Of a stretch of DNA of 64,000 nt, positions 12,256-25,900 are shown piece by piece. The DNA lies in contig NC_132981.1 in the NCBI RefSeq assembly GCF_047496725.1, positions 4,740,001 to 4,804,000 of the forward strand, written 5' to 3'. Numbering within the stretch: the stretch's first letter is position 1; each line of letters starts with the position of its first letter. Under the pieces are notes generated by a model. That model saw nothing but the letters and a program-made list of their open reading frames with translations. It ran no database searches and was not told the DNA's origin. The stretch comes from Anoplolepis gracilipes (lineage: Eukaryota; Arthropoda; Insecta; Hymenoptera; Formicidae). The position numbers were made by a program, and so were the translations under genes.

Positions 12256-15200
12256 TCAGTTCGCGAATGGATAAATCACATTCCTTCTATCATCTAACGG
12301 ATGTATCTGGAGCGTGATGGGTCTCTGTGATTCTCGACGATTGTGTAAACGACACCACAACCGCATAGTTGCAAAGTACACAATCTCCATGAATGACAGA
12401 AAACTGAAACCTAAAAAGAGACCCAGCAAGCCTCCTGTGCTTGCTGCAAATTTATACTGAATTGTACTTCATCATTCTTATAAATCGTCTTCGAGGTCGG
12501 ATACTTACACAGAAATTCGGTGAATCCATAGAGTTCATTTTTTACGTATTTTGTGAATTGAGAGTCTACGAAGAATAGGTGAACTACCGCTGCATTTTCT
12601 CTATACAAATAATTTTAAGAATTAAAACGAAACGCATTACAAAAAAAAAAAAAATAGAAATATATGTATATGATAAAATTTACAAGAGCGCCTGTAAGTA
12701 TATGACTCGTAATAAGAGCTTGGTACGAAAATAATATACTTACAGGGTATCCTGCATATACAAGGTATCCAAAAAATCTGACTCTATCTTAATAACGTTT
12801 ATCAACTTAGCCAATTTTATGTTAAAGAGAACACAGGAGAGATATAATTGTTTGTAAATTCTTCATAGTCAAATTAAGTTTGTATTTAAGCTCTAATATT
12901 AAAATTTAATAAAATATAAAGAGAATTTAAAGATTATAAGAATGTAAAGATTCGCGAGATGCCTTGTATCTTCGAATCTAAATGTCAACCTGAACTCTTA
13001 TTCATATTAATTTTTTTTCATAAATTAAATAATTACGTGAAATAATCTATATTCTTCTTCACGTATCGTTTATCAATGTTGAAGGACGATGTTAATTTAT
13101 TCTGTGACAGCTCTATCCTATAACTAATTTCGTAGCAGCCTGGCCAGCAATTGCAGCTCGGTCTGCAAAATAAATAGGCACATAAAAGTTTATGAACGAA
13201 TCGTGCGGCTTTTTTTCTCGTTAAAAGAATATCCAATTTCAAATAAACTCACACTTCTGTAATGTTTATTGGATTTAAATCCTCGTCATAGAGTTTGATT
13301 TCCATAGCTCGTCTGGCACGTTTAGCACATTGTTCATCTCTCTTGCCGCAGATCGGTGTATTCGCTGATTCTGCAAACAAACAATGCAGCTTATTGTTAG
13401 TAAATGCGCTAATATAATACAGAGAGATTGAAGTACTTTTTTTAATTTTGAAAACAATTTATAATCTACTTCTCGCATCTTTTAAATTATGCCTTAATGT
13501 TAGCATATATATAATAATAGTTTTAGCATCATATTTAAATATATCTCGTAATAATATTATGTAAAAATATATTTTTTATAATGTAATCTGTTTTTAAATA
13601 ATATTTCAATGTATAATAAAATATTATATTTCTTAACCAAGTAGTTAAAAGATTCTGTATAAACAGGACTTTAAGAATCTTTTGACTACTTGGTTAAAAA
13701 ATATAATAATATTTTATTACACACAGAAATAATATTATTAACAATGTATTATTACGAGATTATGTACGATTAACGATTAATGTGATAATTACTTGGCATG
13801 TAGTACTGCACGCAGTCGCAGATTTTCTGCGTAAAATTCGCCTCGCACTCCAGAATGCAATTCCTTTGCGTGTACGTCCGATAATAACGTAACTTTCTCT
13901 CGGCTGTAAAGAAGCATTTCCGTTTTTTCTGGGGTATAGAGATTATCGACGGGTTGGCAGTCGATATCCGCGGTCTTATAATCACCCGGGTCTCCTCGCC
14001 TGGCGTGATCGAGAATGAGAAATCGGCGATTTTCGGCGTCTCCACCGGATTGTGGAGCAGCATCTACAAAATTGATCGTATCTTTTAGCATCATTGTATA
14101 TATTATTAGATTGGATTCGAAGATCAGTCGATACTCTTGAGAAAATAATTCATGAACTTTGTGAAATCTTCATGTACGAAAAAAACTCTTTGTTCATTAA
14201 TTATTTTACAATTTTATATTTATATTTGTTTATTAATTATTAATTATATATTTCTCTAAACAACAAAAAATGCTTCTCTAAAATCTTTTAATAATGTCAA
14301 CATTTTTGCTAAATAAAGAGGAAAATAACAAAGAGAGAGATTTATAGCGCGACCTTAAAACCCATGCCAGCGGTTGACGAACAATAATATTCATCTGCTT
14401 CCACATCAAGCACTAAAGTCAAACCATAATACAATCCAGAACCATACGGTCTCCATGGAATAACATCCGCCGGCATACTCGCGTCATATCCCTTTTCAGC
14501 ATTCCAATCAACGCTGACAGATGGATACGTTATATTCAGGTCGGGCCAATCGTGTCTAAAATAAAATACCATCCCGAGTCACAAATTTGCTTTTACTCTC
14601 TCCCTCTATAGCGATTAGAAACTAAACTGTCATATAATATTTTCCATTTGTATACATCAAAATTACATAACGCATTTACACAAATTTGATTTAATCGAGC
14701 CTCACTCACGGATTATAGAAGAGATGTTTTCTGGTCACCGAGTTGAAATTGCAACAAATACCCTCGTCGGTCATCGTAGGATTAAAAATTCTCTCGCAAT
14801 CGGTCTGATTCCCATGCCAAAGACAATAGTACAACATATCTGTGCATGGCTGAGAGACCTGAACAAAATAACGAAAAAATAAGCTGAGATAAAATATTCT
14901 AAATTATCAATTTTTCAAGAGATGACAGATGTAATTTTAATTTGCGTAAACAAATTTTAATCGTCTCAATGAATATTTTCTCAAAGCGTCTATTCAACAT
15001 TCCATATATGTAAAAAATAGTATTACGCTACGTGCATTAATCATAAACCGCAGCATCCTGTTCCAGTTTATAGCCTGATCATAAGATCCGTTGCCTGTTT
15101 CCGAATTGCAGAGATCTTCCATCAGTATTTTATCCAAGTCGTCAGACCTAGAGATAAATATCGCACATCAAAAACGATTGCTCATATTAATTCCGTTAAC

Positions 15201-16815
15201 AGTAGTTATGTATAAGTAATAATAATTTTTGTATTTATACATAGTTATGTTAATTTTATATTTATAATAGAATTATTGATAACGAATTAATGTGTACTTT
15301 ACCCGCGTTCGATTCGTTTTGCTTCAGTCTTCTTGACATTGTTCATGTTGCAGATTGTTATGGAAGGAAAAGGAAATTCGTTAAGGGAAACTGGTTCGGG
15401 ACTCAAAGAAATGATGATAGGTGATCCGTTCCATTTTTGATAGAGATAACAAATATAATATACAGCCATGCCCAACGCGATAGTGAACGAGATTATCCAA
15501 AATATTCTACAAAAAAAATATATTTAATATCCTAGAACATTGTTCAGTCTTAGAGTTTTGTTTATAGTAAGTAATTGTATAATTAATGACGTAATTTTGA
15601 TATATATTAAAAATTGTTTCTCGGCTAAATTGCTAAAAATTTGTTTCAAATTTTCCTACTTCGCAAAATTCTAAACTCGAATTTTGCTAATTGTCAAGAT
15701 ATCAAAAATATGTCACACTATGTATTTTTTTATATATGTTTGCACGAATTTTACCTTTCTACGATTGACAATTCCGAGTTACCAATGTAACGCAAACCGT
15801 GAAGGGTGCTGTTCGTGCAATATTGCTTAGTAAGCTGACAGAGTTCGGTCAATAGTTGATGTTTCTTTTTCTTCGATCTAACAAAAGTAGATTAAACACA
15901 GAGTAGATTAAAGAACAAAGATATTGCGAGAATTTGATTTTAAGAGATTTGTCCATACCTTTCGATTTTTTCATTTTCTTGATCGTTGTTTCTAATCGCA
16001 ATTGATTCTTTGTTCGCGAATAAGTTGTTATGTCTCGATCTCAGGGTAAAATCTTGCGATCGGTACATATCCTGAATATATAATTACGCTTATTGATGTT
16101 CATTTTTATGCATTGCGCACATCTTATTTTATGTATCATATATATTTATATTAATTATACATACATGATCAAAATAAGTAAAGTATAAAGATAAAAAAAC
16201 AGGCAAGAAACTAAAGAAATTAATTTCGTTAAACTTGTTAACAAAACTTAATATTTTCTAATAATATTTAACTTGTACTATCTAAAAATATATTTTCCAA
16301 ATGTATTTAATAAATTATAAAATTCTTTTTAAAGTTGTAGAATATTTTTAGATATCTTTGATTTCTTTGCTAAATTATTTTTTACACAAATACAATTTCT
16401 AATAATGAAAAAACAATTGTAATATTATTTGAATTGACAGAAGTCTCTTATTATTGCAAAAAATTGAAACATTTTTTAGACTCTGTTAATCTACCTTCGA
16501 ATGATCACGGGACGCAAATCCCTCCAAACGTTGGGGCGGTCTGTAAGGATTCTGCAGGTGCACAGTGTTGATGGAATTATTAGCTTTCAAGTAATCGAAG
16601 GGCGCTCGGTCGGTGGCATTGTAATAATTATTCTCGATTTTGACATCCTTGGAATTGCGGTTGGAGGATTGCTTCGGCATTAGATGCGGATCGAATATTC
16701 TTAAATGGGCGAAATCAGGTGTTCTGTTTGAACTGATGTGAGTTAAAACACGCGCATCGTTCCACGGATTAAAAGTTGACTTGGTCTTTTCCTGCTCTGA
16801 TGATGAATTCTTCAT
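12256..16815 (-). CDS. DEG/ENaC (pickpocket-type) sodium channel
   Basis: Amiloride-sensitive-type cation channel subunit of the plasma membrane. The 675-residue model has 12 exons (minus strand, 5' to 3'): 16495-16815, 15959-16071, 15755-15877, 15303-15506, 15027-15147, 14710-14858, 14354-14555, 13793-14063, 13253-13370, 13037-13162, 12509-12600, 12256-12443; all phases agree. The long polar N-terminus leads to CTNSTLHGLRYIG, TM1 (ISFTIALGMAVYYICYLY), then FPSITICNMN. The large cysteine-rich extracellular loop includes GFK-MLLHNPVETP, the ERKLRYYRTYTQ block and CNCWPGCYEISY. TM2 carries GGLLGLFLGFSFLSFMEIVYF-type sequence with the G-x-S filter (GFS). The family is certain; the subfamily member is not. 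A reverse-strand AATAAA lies at 12180-12185, about 70 bases past the stop. The donor at 14353 (gtcgcg) is weak. It is probably nested inside an intron of the plus-strand gene coded at 19949-26443. Two short-intron inverted repeats lie within it. Confidence 0.93.
13544..13759. mobile_element. Foldback (MITE-like) element in DEG/ENaC intron
   Basis: Two long imperfect inverted arms (about 13544-13659 and 13674-13759) meet at a loop of about 14 bases. The innermost part, ttaaccaagtagt/actacttggttaa, and the flanking AT-rich blocks pair closely, and the outer ends both read tctcgtaataat. It has no coding capacity. It sits in the intron between exons 13793-14063 and 13253-13370. A full target-site duplication was not identified. 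Confidence 0.6.
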
Positions 16816-19800
16816 TTCACAGTCATGCTCTCCTTTAGCTTATTGTGATCGTATTTCATTCTTCGGCGAATACATTCTCTTATCAAGAGACGATTTTATG
16901 TTCCTTGTGACGTAGGTTGCTTTATTTCAGGTTGCCTTATTAAGTAAAATATTAGTTATTTATTTTTATTTGCATTCCTTTTTCAATACATGAATTGATT
17001 ATCTTTTATCGCGCTTTTACTCAAGAAACTTATCCAACATAGGAGATTTAATAAAGAAGGATATTTTTTTGTGATAATTGTGAAGTTTTTCTTGATTTTT
17101 CGTACTTTTTCTTGGTTTTATCATATATTAATTTTTTTCATCATATGACTCGAATCGCAGTTTGTGAATTCTGTCAGATAATATTATCGCTCAATTACAA
17201 GATGGAAAAGCTCTTTCGATCCTGTCACCATGCTTTTTCAAACCACCCCCTAAGACGGCTGACAATTGACTGAGGTGTAACAATAGCGGTCGAGTATCCT
17301 CCCAACTTTAATGATAGGATACTATCGTATCGCAACCCCTTACCGCTATGCGTGTGCGCGTTTATAATCTTTCAAAGATAAACAATATTGTTCAATGTTT
17401 TTTCATACTAACAAGGCAGACATTATGCGACACGATCTTAAACTAAATGACGCAAACTGTCATAATTTTTTTTTTATTTAGCATTTAGCATTAATTTTAA
17501 TGATAAATTCTTTGACATATTTGTTTTTCTTAAAAGAAACTTTTTGATAAAACCATCCTTCGTTTCGATTCTTAAATTTTAATTTTTTAAAAGTTAATAT
17601 CAACTTCAGTGATTCTTGAAGAACCGTATTTGTCGTAACATACAATTAATATTATATTAGGTAATTATTTCTCTTCGAATTAGCCGTTTAATATTATCTG
17701 CGATATTTTTTATTGACGTGGGAAAAAACTAGCAAATATTATTTGAAGTATACAGCTATATTAATCTAAAATAATAGGGAAGGGATATACAAGATTGTGA
17801 CTTATCTGTTATAAATATCTATTTTTTCATATCTAAGATGAATTATAATGTTTAACAATGAAACATAAAAGTGACGCTTTTTCTCAGTAATCGAATATAT
17901 ATTTATGATATAATCCATTAGTCATTATTTTAGAACTGCATTTCTTAAATCGTTATTATGACCACGAATAAAATTTAAAAAAAATAATATTCTTACGCGA
18001 AGAAGTGAAATGTCAGGTGTCAAATGTAGGTGTTATTGCGGTCATTTTAATTTTATTCGATCGGGAACAAGTTGTTTATCGCACATTAAACGATCACGCG
18101 AAAACTCCTGTTCCCTCTTATTTGGTACTTGTGTTCGAAGAATGAACATAATGCATAAAATGTAATTTTACTGTAATATGTGATGCATCTCTCTTTCTTT
18201 TTCTTTCACATTATTACAAAGCGTGGGCGTGTGAAGTACATGACAATTTATTATCACTGTTATGTCATTATCGATCATATCGGACGCGTATATCACTGAT
18301 ATAAAACAAGATAGATCGAAGCAAGTATAAAAGTGCATATGTATCGCGTGATTAGAAACTGTTATGCGTTTTAACGACGTAAGCGATATTTAACGACGTA
18401 AGCATCAGGACGTTCTCTTTACTTTGTGTGGGATTGTTATCCTTAAACAAAGATGATATTATTATTTAATAAAAGTCCGTGAATAAGTCTATCCCACGTC
18501 ATTTCAGTCATATGTGGAATTTTTTGCAACGGAATATTTTTATTTATACTCGTCAAATACTTATTATTAAATTAAGATTTTATTTTTTTTTATTATGCAT
18601 GATTTTAATTTCTAGAAAATATTTTTATTCCTAGAGAATAATATATTAAATATCTTTTTTTATCATGTTTATGCGACAATCGTGCACGAATTGCTAAGAA
18701 TGCGCAGTAAAATAAAGCAGTTTATATTATAATATAAACTGATGTATGTTTAATGCAAAACGCTATATTCGACTTTATCATTTTTAAAATTTAAAAACAA
18801 CTAATTTTAGACTTTATCATTAATGTAAACGTGCGCGACATATGATAGTATAATTAAAAAAACCATTTTTAAGTACTTTCAACGCGAGTTTCGACATTTA
18901 TGTATATAAATAAGACGAATTGTAAAATAATTACAAACTTGTCTGCGTTTGTCCGATGGAAATGTTTCGTGACTGCCTCTCTAATGGATCGTCTCAACGT
19001 AATTACAAGACAAACAGTGGTGTTATCCTTATCGATGTTCAATGGCACCTTACACGAGTCGCGACCGGTCGGTTGTCCGGCTGATGGTCGTATATCTTCC
19101 CCGAAGTTCACAGAATAACAATGGCAATGATAATGTTTGTATTAAAAATATTAGTGTTAGGCAGCGAAGACAACATGTTCGATGAACATTGGGGGCCAAT
19201 CAGCAATTTATCATCACACTTTGATTCGTCAAAATTGATGGTAATCAAATATGTATGAACTAAGTATTCACCAGGGATTAATTAATTTCGTTCATGCTAG
19301 TCAATAATAAATAAGCAATATTTTTCCAAAAAAGGAAAGCTACTGAATAATTCACATTAATTATAATAATGTGAGTTTTATGAGAGAATTTATTAGTTAA
19401 CAAGATTATATATAAAGATAGTGATTATATGCAATATTATATACTTGAAATACGGAAACCTTCGTGAACAGCGGCGAGGTCGAATTTTTTCGAGATAACA
19501 TTCTCTTTGTACAACAACGATACTAGGTCATCCTCGTTTGTTTTGCACTGACAATGTCATAAGCGACGATAATAATGATTATGCGCAAGTGACGAGAGAT
19601 GTTCTTTTTAAATACACACTTGATTCTATCAACTCAATTAATGGCGTAGAATTCCTTGTGTATATTTACGATATCAATGAACTGTGATATTTCGTAACAT
19701 TTCATTTTAATGTTAATCATGTAATTAATAATCATGTCGTGGAATTATACCAAACAGTATAAGAAAAAATGCAACAGATCTAGGACATCCTGCATTAATA

Positions 19801-19943
19801 TAAATAATTTAAAAAATGCGATATACCTATATATATATTTTTCTGATGCAGAACCGAATAAGAAGTAAAGTTGATGCATAAATCTTGATTTTTAATTTTA
19901 TGTGAATTTTTTTTATTAATAAATTGCATTGTTTTCATTATAG
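16816..19943. other. Upstream of DEG/ENaC gene; presumed intron DNA of plus-strand gene
   Basis: AT-rich. It holds the unmapped 5' UTR/promoter of the minus-strand channel gene, a 24-bp palindrome at 18718-18741, and a somewhat GC-richer patch at about 18900-19115 that is open on both strands for 70-80 codons but matches nothing I recognise. No supported coding exon. Confidence 0.5.
18718..18741. repeat. 24-bp perfect palindrome
   Basis: cagtttatatta followed directly by its reverse complement. It is AT-rich apart from the outer bases and could form a small cruciform. Confidence 0.9.
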
Positions 19944-19948
19944 GCAAA

Positions 19949-22900
19949 ATGTCACGCAAAAACAGAAAACAAAAATCGGAGGAGGAAAAGCAGAAAATAA
20001 ACGATGGGGAGCAAGAGAATTTTTTCTCCGAGGAAATGAAGGAGGAGATAAAAATGATGTGGGAGGTAATTAGGATTATTATTTATAATTTATCCGAATA
20101 ATTATTTATAATTATCAATAAATCTCGTCGGGTCATAAATCTCTTACGATATTCTTTCAGATACCACAAATTTTCCACTTTCTCCATCTAGCAAGAGAAT
20201 CTCTCAATATACCTCCGTTCTCCATATACGAAATGGAGAGGATGCTGTTGATCCCGAGAGCATCGAAGCAACTGGCAAACATCATGACGTGTTTGCTAAG
20301 GTTATATTAAATTCAAGAGCTATACAATGATGTAAAAAAATGAAAACAGAGATTATATATTAAGCAAACGATTTTTTTCAAATTGTAGTTCCCCAATTAC
20401 CAAAGCAAAGGTGCGCAAGGTGCCACCAATGCCGTATGCATTTTGGACCAATATTCTTACGCATAAGGTCGCGAGCTGGTTCAAAGTTTATCAGGCAAAG
20501 CACAAAGATGCAACCAAAGTGCGTATTTTCATAAATCCCCATTGCGAGTAATTGCTTATCCATAGTTTTATGTTGAGTATATTCACGGAATTTTGGAGAC
20601 ACATGTAGATATAATATACTCGTACATCACAGTGACCGGAGATATGAACAAAGATTTTTAGGTTCTAGAAACTATTGGCATCGAACCAGAATTTTGGAAC
20701 GTTTTCCCCAACGCCTCAATATTCAATGGGAAATACTTTGAAGATTTAAGCTTTAGGCAGAGAATTTGGCTGCTGAAAACCGTCTGTGATACAATAATGG
20801 TAAGTTTGATAATTTTTGGAAAAGAAAAAATTTATTAAATTAAACACTCCTAATTTTTATAGCATACTAGAAAAACAGTTCAGGAAGATATAGCGAAACA
20901 GCCATGGGAAGATCAGTTTGAAACGCTTTTAGGAGTCGATCGTTATGGGACGAGATATATGTACTTTCCACAATTCATCCCAACTGATCTCAGAATTTAC
21001 AGGCATTGTCTAGATAATAGAGTTTTGTCGACTGTCAAGGTAATTATCCTTTTGAGATCTAATACTTTTTTTTGTTAAATTATTAAAACTTAAAATTCTT
21101 TAACAAAATACTAAAAATACATATGCTGCGTTTTTTGTACAATTTTATCTATAGATAATAATAAATTTCCATTTTAACACATGGTTTTGGATCTGGTTTT
21201 AAAAGAATAATAATAGCATTTGATTCTGGAAATCTTTCAAAGAAATGTCATTTTTTATTGTTTTGTTAAATTATTTTATTTTATTTTATTATCACGATTA
21301 TCACATTCTTTGATACGTTATTGTGAAAATTTCAGAAGAAAGTTTATTTCTTTTACTTTAGATTGCAATAGCAGTGTCTTATAGTACAATAAACACTCGG
21401 TATATCTCTAATGGAGAAAATAAAATATATTTTATATAAAACTGTGTATATCTTATAAATATGTTAATAATTGTACTATATATGCTGTAGCCTGTCAGAC
21501 CAAGAGAAGAAACGGAAACAGGCAAGTTAGTCGGCGCAAGATTGAGTAGATATAAACAAAAAAAAATGGAATCTTACAATAACTCATCGGCTCGCAGATC
21601 AACCAGGCACAGTAGTATCAAGAATAACGACTTGAATTATAAATGCTATGATAGTAGCGCAAGTTCGTTAATCAGCGAGGATACAAATTTGAGTAATACG
21701 AGCACATGCACTAATAATAACATAAGTTTGAACACTATAAATAGAAAGCGTTGCAGGAGTTTGTCAAAAATGTCCGAGGAAAGTGCGCTGTCAAATGCAA
21801 GATCTAGTGGCTACGATACCAATACTTCTAGTGATAACAAGTCTGTGGACAATGAATCGTCATCAGTGTTCAAAGGTTTTGTTAACACTCAAAATGATAA
21901 TTGTGGTATAGGGATAATTAATGAAATGTTAGATGACTTGAAATCGGAAATCGACGAAGAAAGAAGAGCGAATGAGTGTGGGAGCAATAGTAGCGAATTA
22001 TCACAAGAAATAAAAGCACATAAAAATGCAGATTCTTGTGAAATTTTAGCTGTTGAAAGAGATGAGAATGAGAGGTTGAGCGATAATTTATCCAACAGTT
22101 CAAAAACGGACGATGAGAAACTAAATGACATAATTAGTGCTGAGAATTCTAAGTTACCTGAAAGTGTACATACCAAAAGTCTTTCTGCCAGTGATAATGT
22201 AAGTGATATTTCAATATTGACGTCCAAATCAGATGACCAGAAGCTGAGTGAAACAAAGACTAGTAGTAGTAATGTTATCATGACTTTGAATGACTCACTT
22301 TGTGCATCTCCTTCTATTGATGATAGTGTATCATTAACTGAAAAAATTACTAAATTTGCCTTTCATGTAAACAAAGTCAAAGGTTCATCGATAATAAAAA
22401 GATCAGACTATCCGATTGATGGAAGAAATTTAAGAAAAATAATACAATCTCGATGTAAAGTGGGAAAAGAGCACAACAATGAAAGAAAAATTGAACTGAT
22501 AAAATATGAGAAATTGGAAACAGATGAGATAGATGAAATGGATAAAATAGATGAAACAGAGGAAAAAAATTACTCTGCGAATGAGCTAGACTTACAAGAA
22601 GATGTAGAATCTGATCTGGATAATTACACAAACAATTCTAATACTGGTTATAATTTGAGAAGCTCTAAGGATCCAAAAACAGATGAGTATAAGAAAAATT
22701 TTGACAAGATGTTATCTGATCTAGGGGCTTCTGATTTTCGACTAATAGTCGACACTGTGGAAGGATTAAGGGATCTCATTAACAGTTTCTCAGAAAGTAC
22801 TAATTCAGAAAACAATATTACAGTAAGTTTGATACACTTAAATTACAAAAAATAAGGAATAATTATGTAGCCTATTACGAGCTAAACTGTGAGTGAACAG

Positions 22901-25900
22901 TGTTTAAATTATGTATAGGTCACATTTATTAAAAGAGCTTATAAAAGTGAGAGGTTTCGACGCTAAAAAAAACAAAAACGGACTAAATAAAATTGATGAT
23001 TTGACAGTTTTAGATAACATGTATTTTCCGTTATTAGAGTCTATAATGTTGTTTGTCTCTCAAAGTACATGTGTCTTCAACACTCTATACATATATGAAT
23101 AAGGGAATCGTCCCTAATACATATATGAATTAGGGACGATTATTTACAATCTCATTGTCGGAATAACAATACAGTGCTCAAAATATTTTGAAATATGTCA
23201 CGACTCAAATCATAACGGTTTTAAAAATGTGACCTATACATAATTTAAACACTGACTGTTTATCAGTTTAGTTCGTAATAGGCTACATAATTATTCCTTA
23301 TTTTTTGTAATTTACATTAACAAGTTTTGTCATTTTATATTTATATATTATAAATTGATATACTTAATATTTTCATTTATAATATTTCATGTTTTATTTG
23401 CTAAAGAATCGGCATTTACAGATAGATATTGCTCCTCAGTGTGAAATAACATTGGTAGAGAACTTAACCGAATTATTAAATTTCCTCGAACCAATAGAAG
23501 GAGCTTTGAAAGATACAATGCGAAAAGCGAGAGCAAAACTTCAAAGGGAATGGTCTAATTTTAAGGAAGGGTATGTATATCAACAGCTTCCATATTTTAA
23601 GGCGCGAAATAATTGGATATTATTTTTCAAAATATCATACATTGTCACACATTGAAACAATTGTAAAAACATATGATGAATGAAAAAGATTTTGGAAAAT
23701 ATTATCTCACTGCATCTCATTTAGCTTTATTAATGCAATGTTTCTTCTTTCCAATTAATAACGTCGCGTATATCTTTTTCCTATATATATAGCCTTCTAT
23801 CGTTGTAGTTTAATTTTCATCTTTTATCTGGAGAATTCGAACTACCTGACGCCTCTTGAGATTGCTACAATCCATGTGTGATATACAATGTGGTCGCTGT
23901 ATTCTCTTCTGTAATATTAATGTCTTTGTCGAGCATATATGGCAGACAAGTTGATGGTGTGTTGTAGCAATGTGGAGGATCAGGACTCATCCAGTGAGGG
24001 TGGTCTCAACTCTAATTGGTGGGTTCTTGGATCGCAGGGCAGGGATCCACTGTCAAGTTCCGGAGATGCAACGTTACAAACGTTACCGCAACTTACCCTA
24101 TCCTCACTTGGCACCCAAAGCAGCCAGCAACAGCACCAATCAACCGAAGGCGAAAACACGGTCGAAAATTCCGAGCAAAGTCGTCGTGAGAGTCGGGAAG
24201 CGAGTGGTGACGAACGGTGGAAAGGAAACGGCGACAAACAATCGGATGTTGAAGTGTCATCGACAAGAAGAAAGCAAGTTGAGGAGGGAGGAAAAAAGCA
24301 GGAACTTAACAAGCAACCCGGGGAAAACGAAAGTGCGTCGAATGACGAAGGTAATCCTCTTCGTCGCTCCTCCATTTTCCGGCAATTGTCTTACGTGTTT
24401 TTCGTATCAAGAACAACGCAATACATTCTTTGCAATCCTTCCAGATACGGAGCAACAAACGCGACGAGTATTACGAACGCGCGGAGTTTCTTCATACACA
24501 GAACAATTATATTCAGACGACGAGAGCGACGAGAACGAGTTGGAGGAATGGACCGACATTGAGGCAGTCTACGCGGCTCCCGGCGCACAGGACGATACAT
24601 CCGCTTCTCACTCTTCTCCGAAAGTCCGACACGTTGACGATCAGTCGGAAGAGGAGGACTCAGACCAAGATTGGATTCTACCGGGCTCTCGCAAAAGGAA
24701 AAATAAACGTCCGTGTAAGTGTCGAATGTTCGAGAAAATTTAGACTGTCTCTTATTTTTTTATTTAATTTAAATTTTTTTATTTTATTTAATTTATTTTT
24801 TTATTTTTATTTAAAATTTATTTTTATGTGATAAAAGTTTACTTATTACTAATTCATTAATTTATTTTATTATAAACAGTTGTCATTAATAGAGAAATCT
24901 AAAAATATCTAATCATCTCTGATTCAATTCTCTTGTAACTTGTAATATATTTTTTATAATAAAATACACTATTCAATAGTAATGAATAAACTCTTTCCGT
25001 CTAAACTCTTCACAAAACAAAACAAAAAAAATAAATTTTAAGTTTATTTATTATTTTACAGCTGCCAATCGAAGGTTAAAATCATTTCAACACAAGGTGC
25101 AGAGCATCACGGAGAATACGTCTCAGAACAATGTGGCGTTTAGTGTACCTCATCTCGCGAATGCGAAAATTAGCAAGGATAAATTTAAGGTTAAACTCAA
25201 AAGTAACAAAGAGACAACAGAGTTCGAGAAAACGCGTGGCTTGCAGGGTACACATGATGGATCTAATACTGTTGTGTCCACCACGAACAAAGTGGATCCT
25301 AAGCGAGCAGTGTCTACCACGAACGCGGTCTGTAAATTGGAATCTGTTGAAAGTGTGCACTCAGAATTAGATATTAAAGATGAAGGTCCGATCTATGAAT
25401 CCAATTCAAATCACTATGTACAAAACAACTTTGGATTCGCGAATCAACAGCAAAACTATTATTACGTGATGCAACAAAATCCTGGAATCGCCGCGGGAGA
25501 AAACGTCATGTCTCCACTAGGAGCTCCAGTGATGCAACAGAGTGTGATTGTTCAAGGAATCGCATCACCGCAGGTTCAAGGCTATTATGTGCAACCAGGC
25601 CCGCAACCGAGTTACGTGATGCAGAATTCACAGACAAATTTTCTACCCGCTGCTCAACAGCAACCCGTCTTTCAACAGCAAGATCCACAGATGATGGCGA
25701 CCCAACCATATGTCAACAGCGTGAGTTATGTACCCTACGTGGTAGCTACGAGTACACAGCCTCAGGAATATATGGTCGCACCAATGACGAATCAGCAAAA
25801 TCCATTAAAACCGCAGAATAGATGCAATCAGAACAATAGATACATGACGATCTCGCGACAGAACTCGCAGCAACCTAATAGTATGATAATAAGAAGCAAT

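Noticed and set aside
18869..19118. Overlapping ORFs of 72-80 codons on both strands
   Set aside because: Both strands open over the same stretch, no matching family, no clear exon borders; kept only as a note.
22911..23102. 63-codon ORF inside the MITE-like element
   Set aside because: Starts within the inverted repeat, lacks any transposase motif and is not in phase with the host gene exons.
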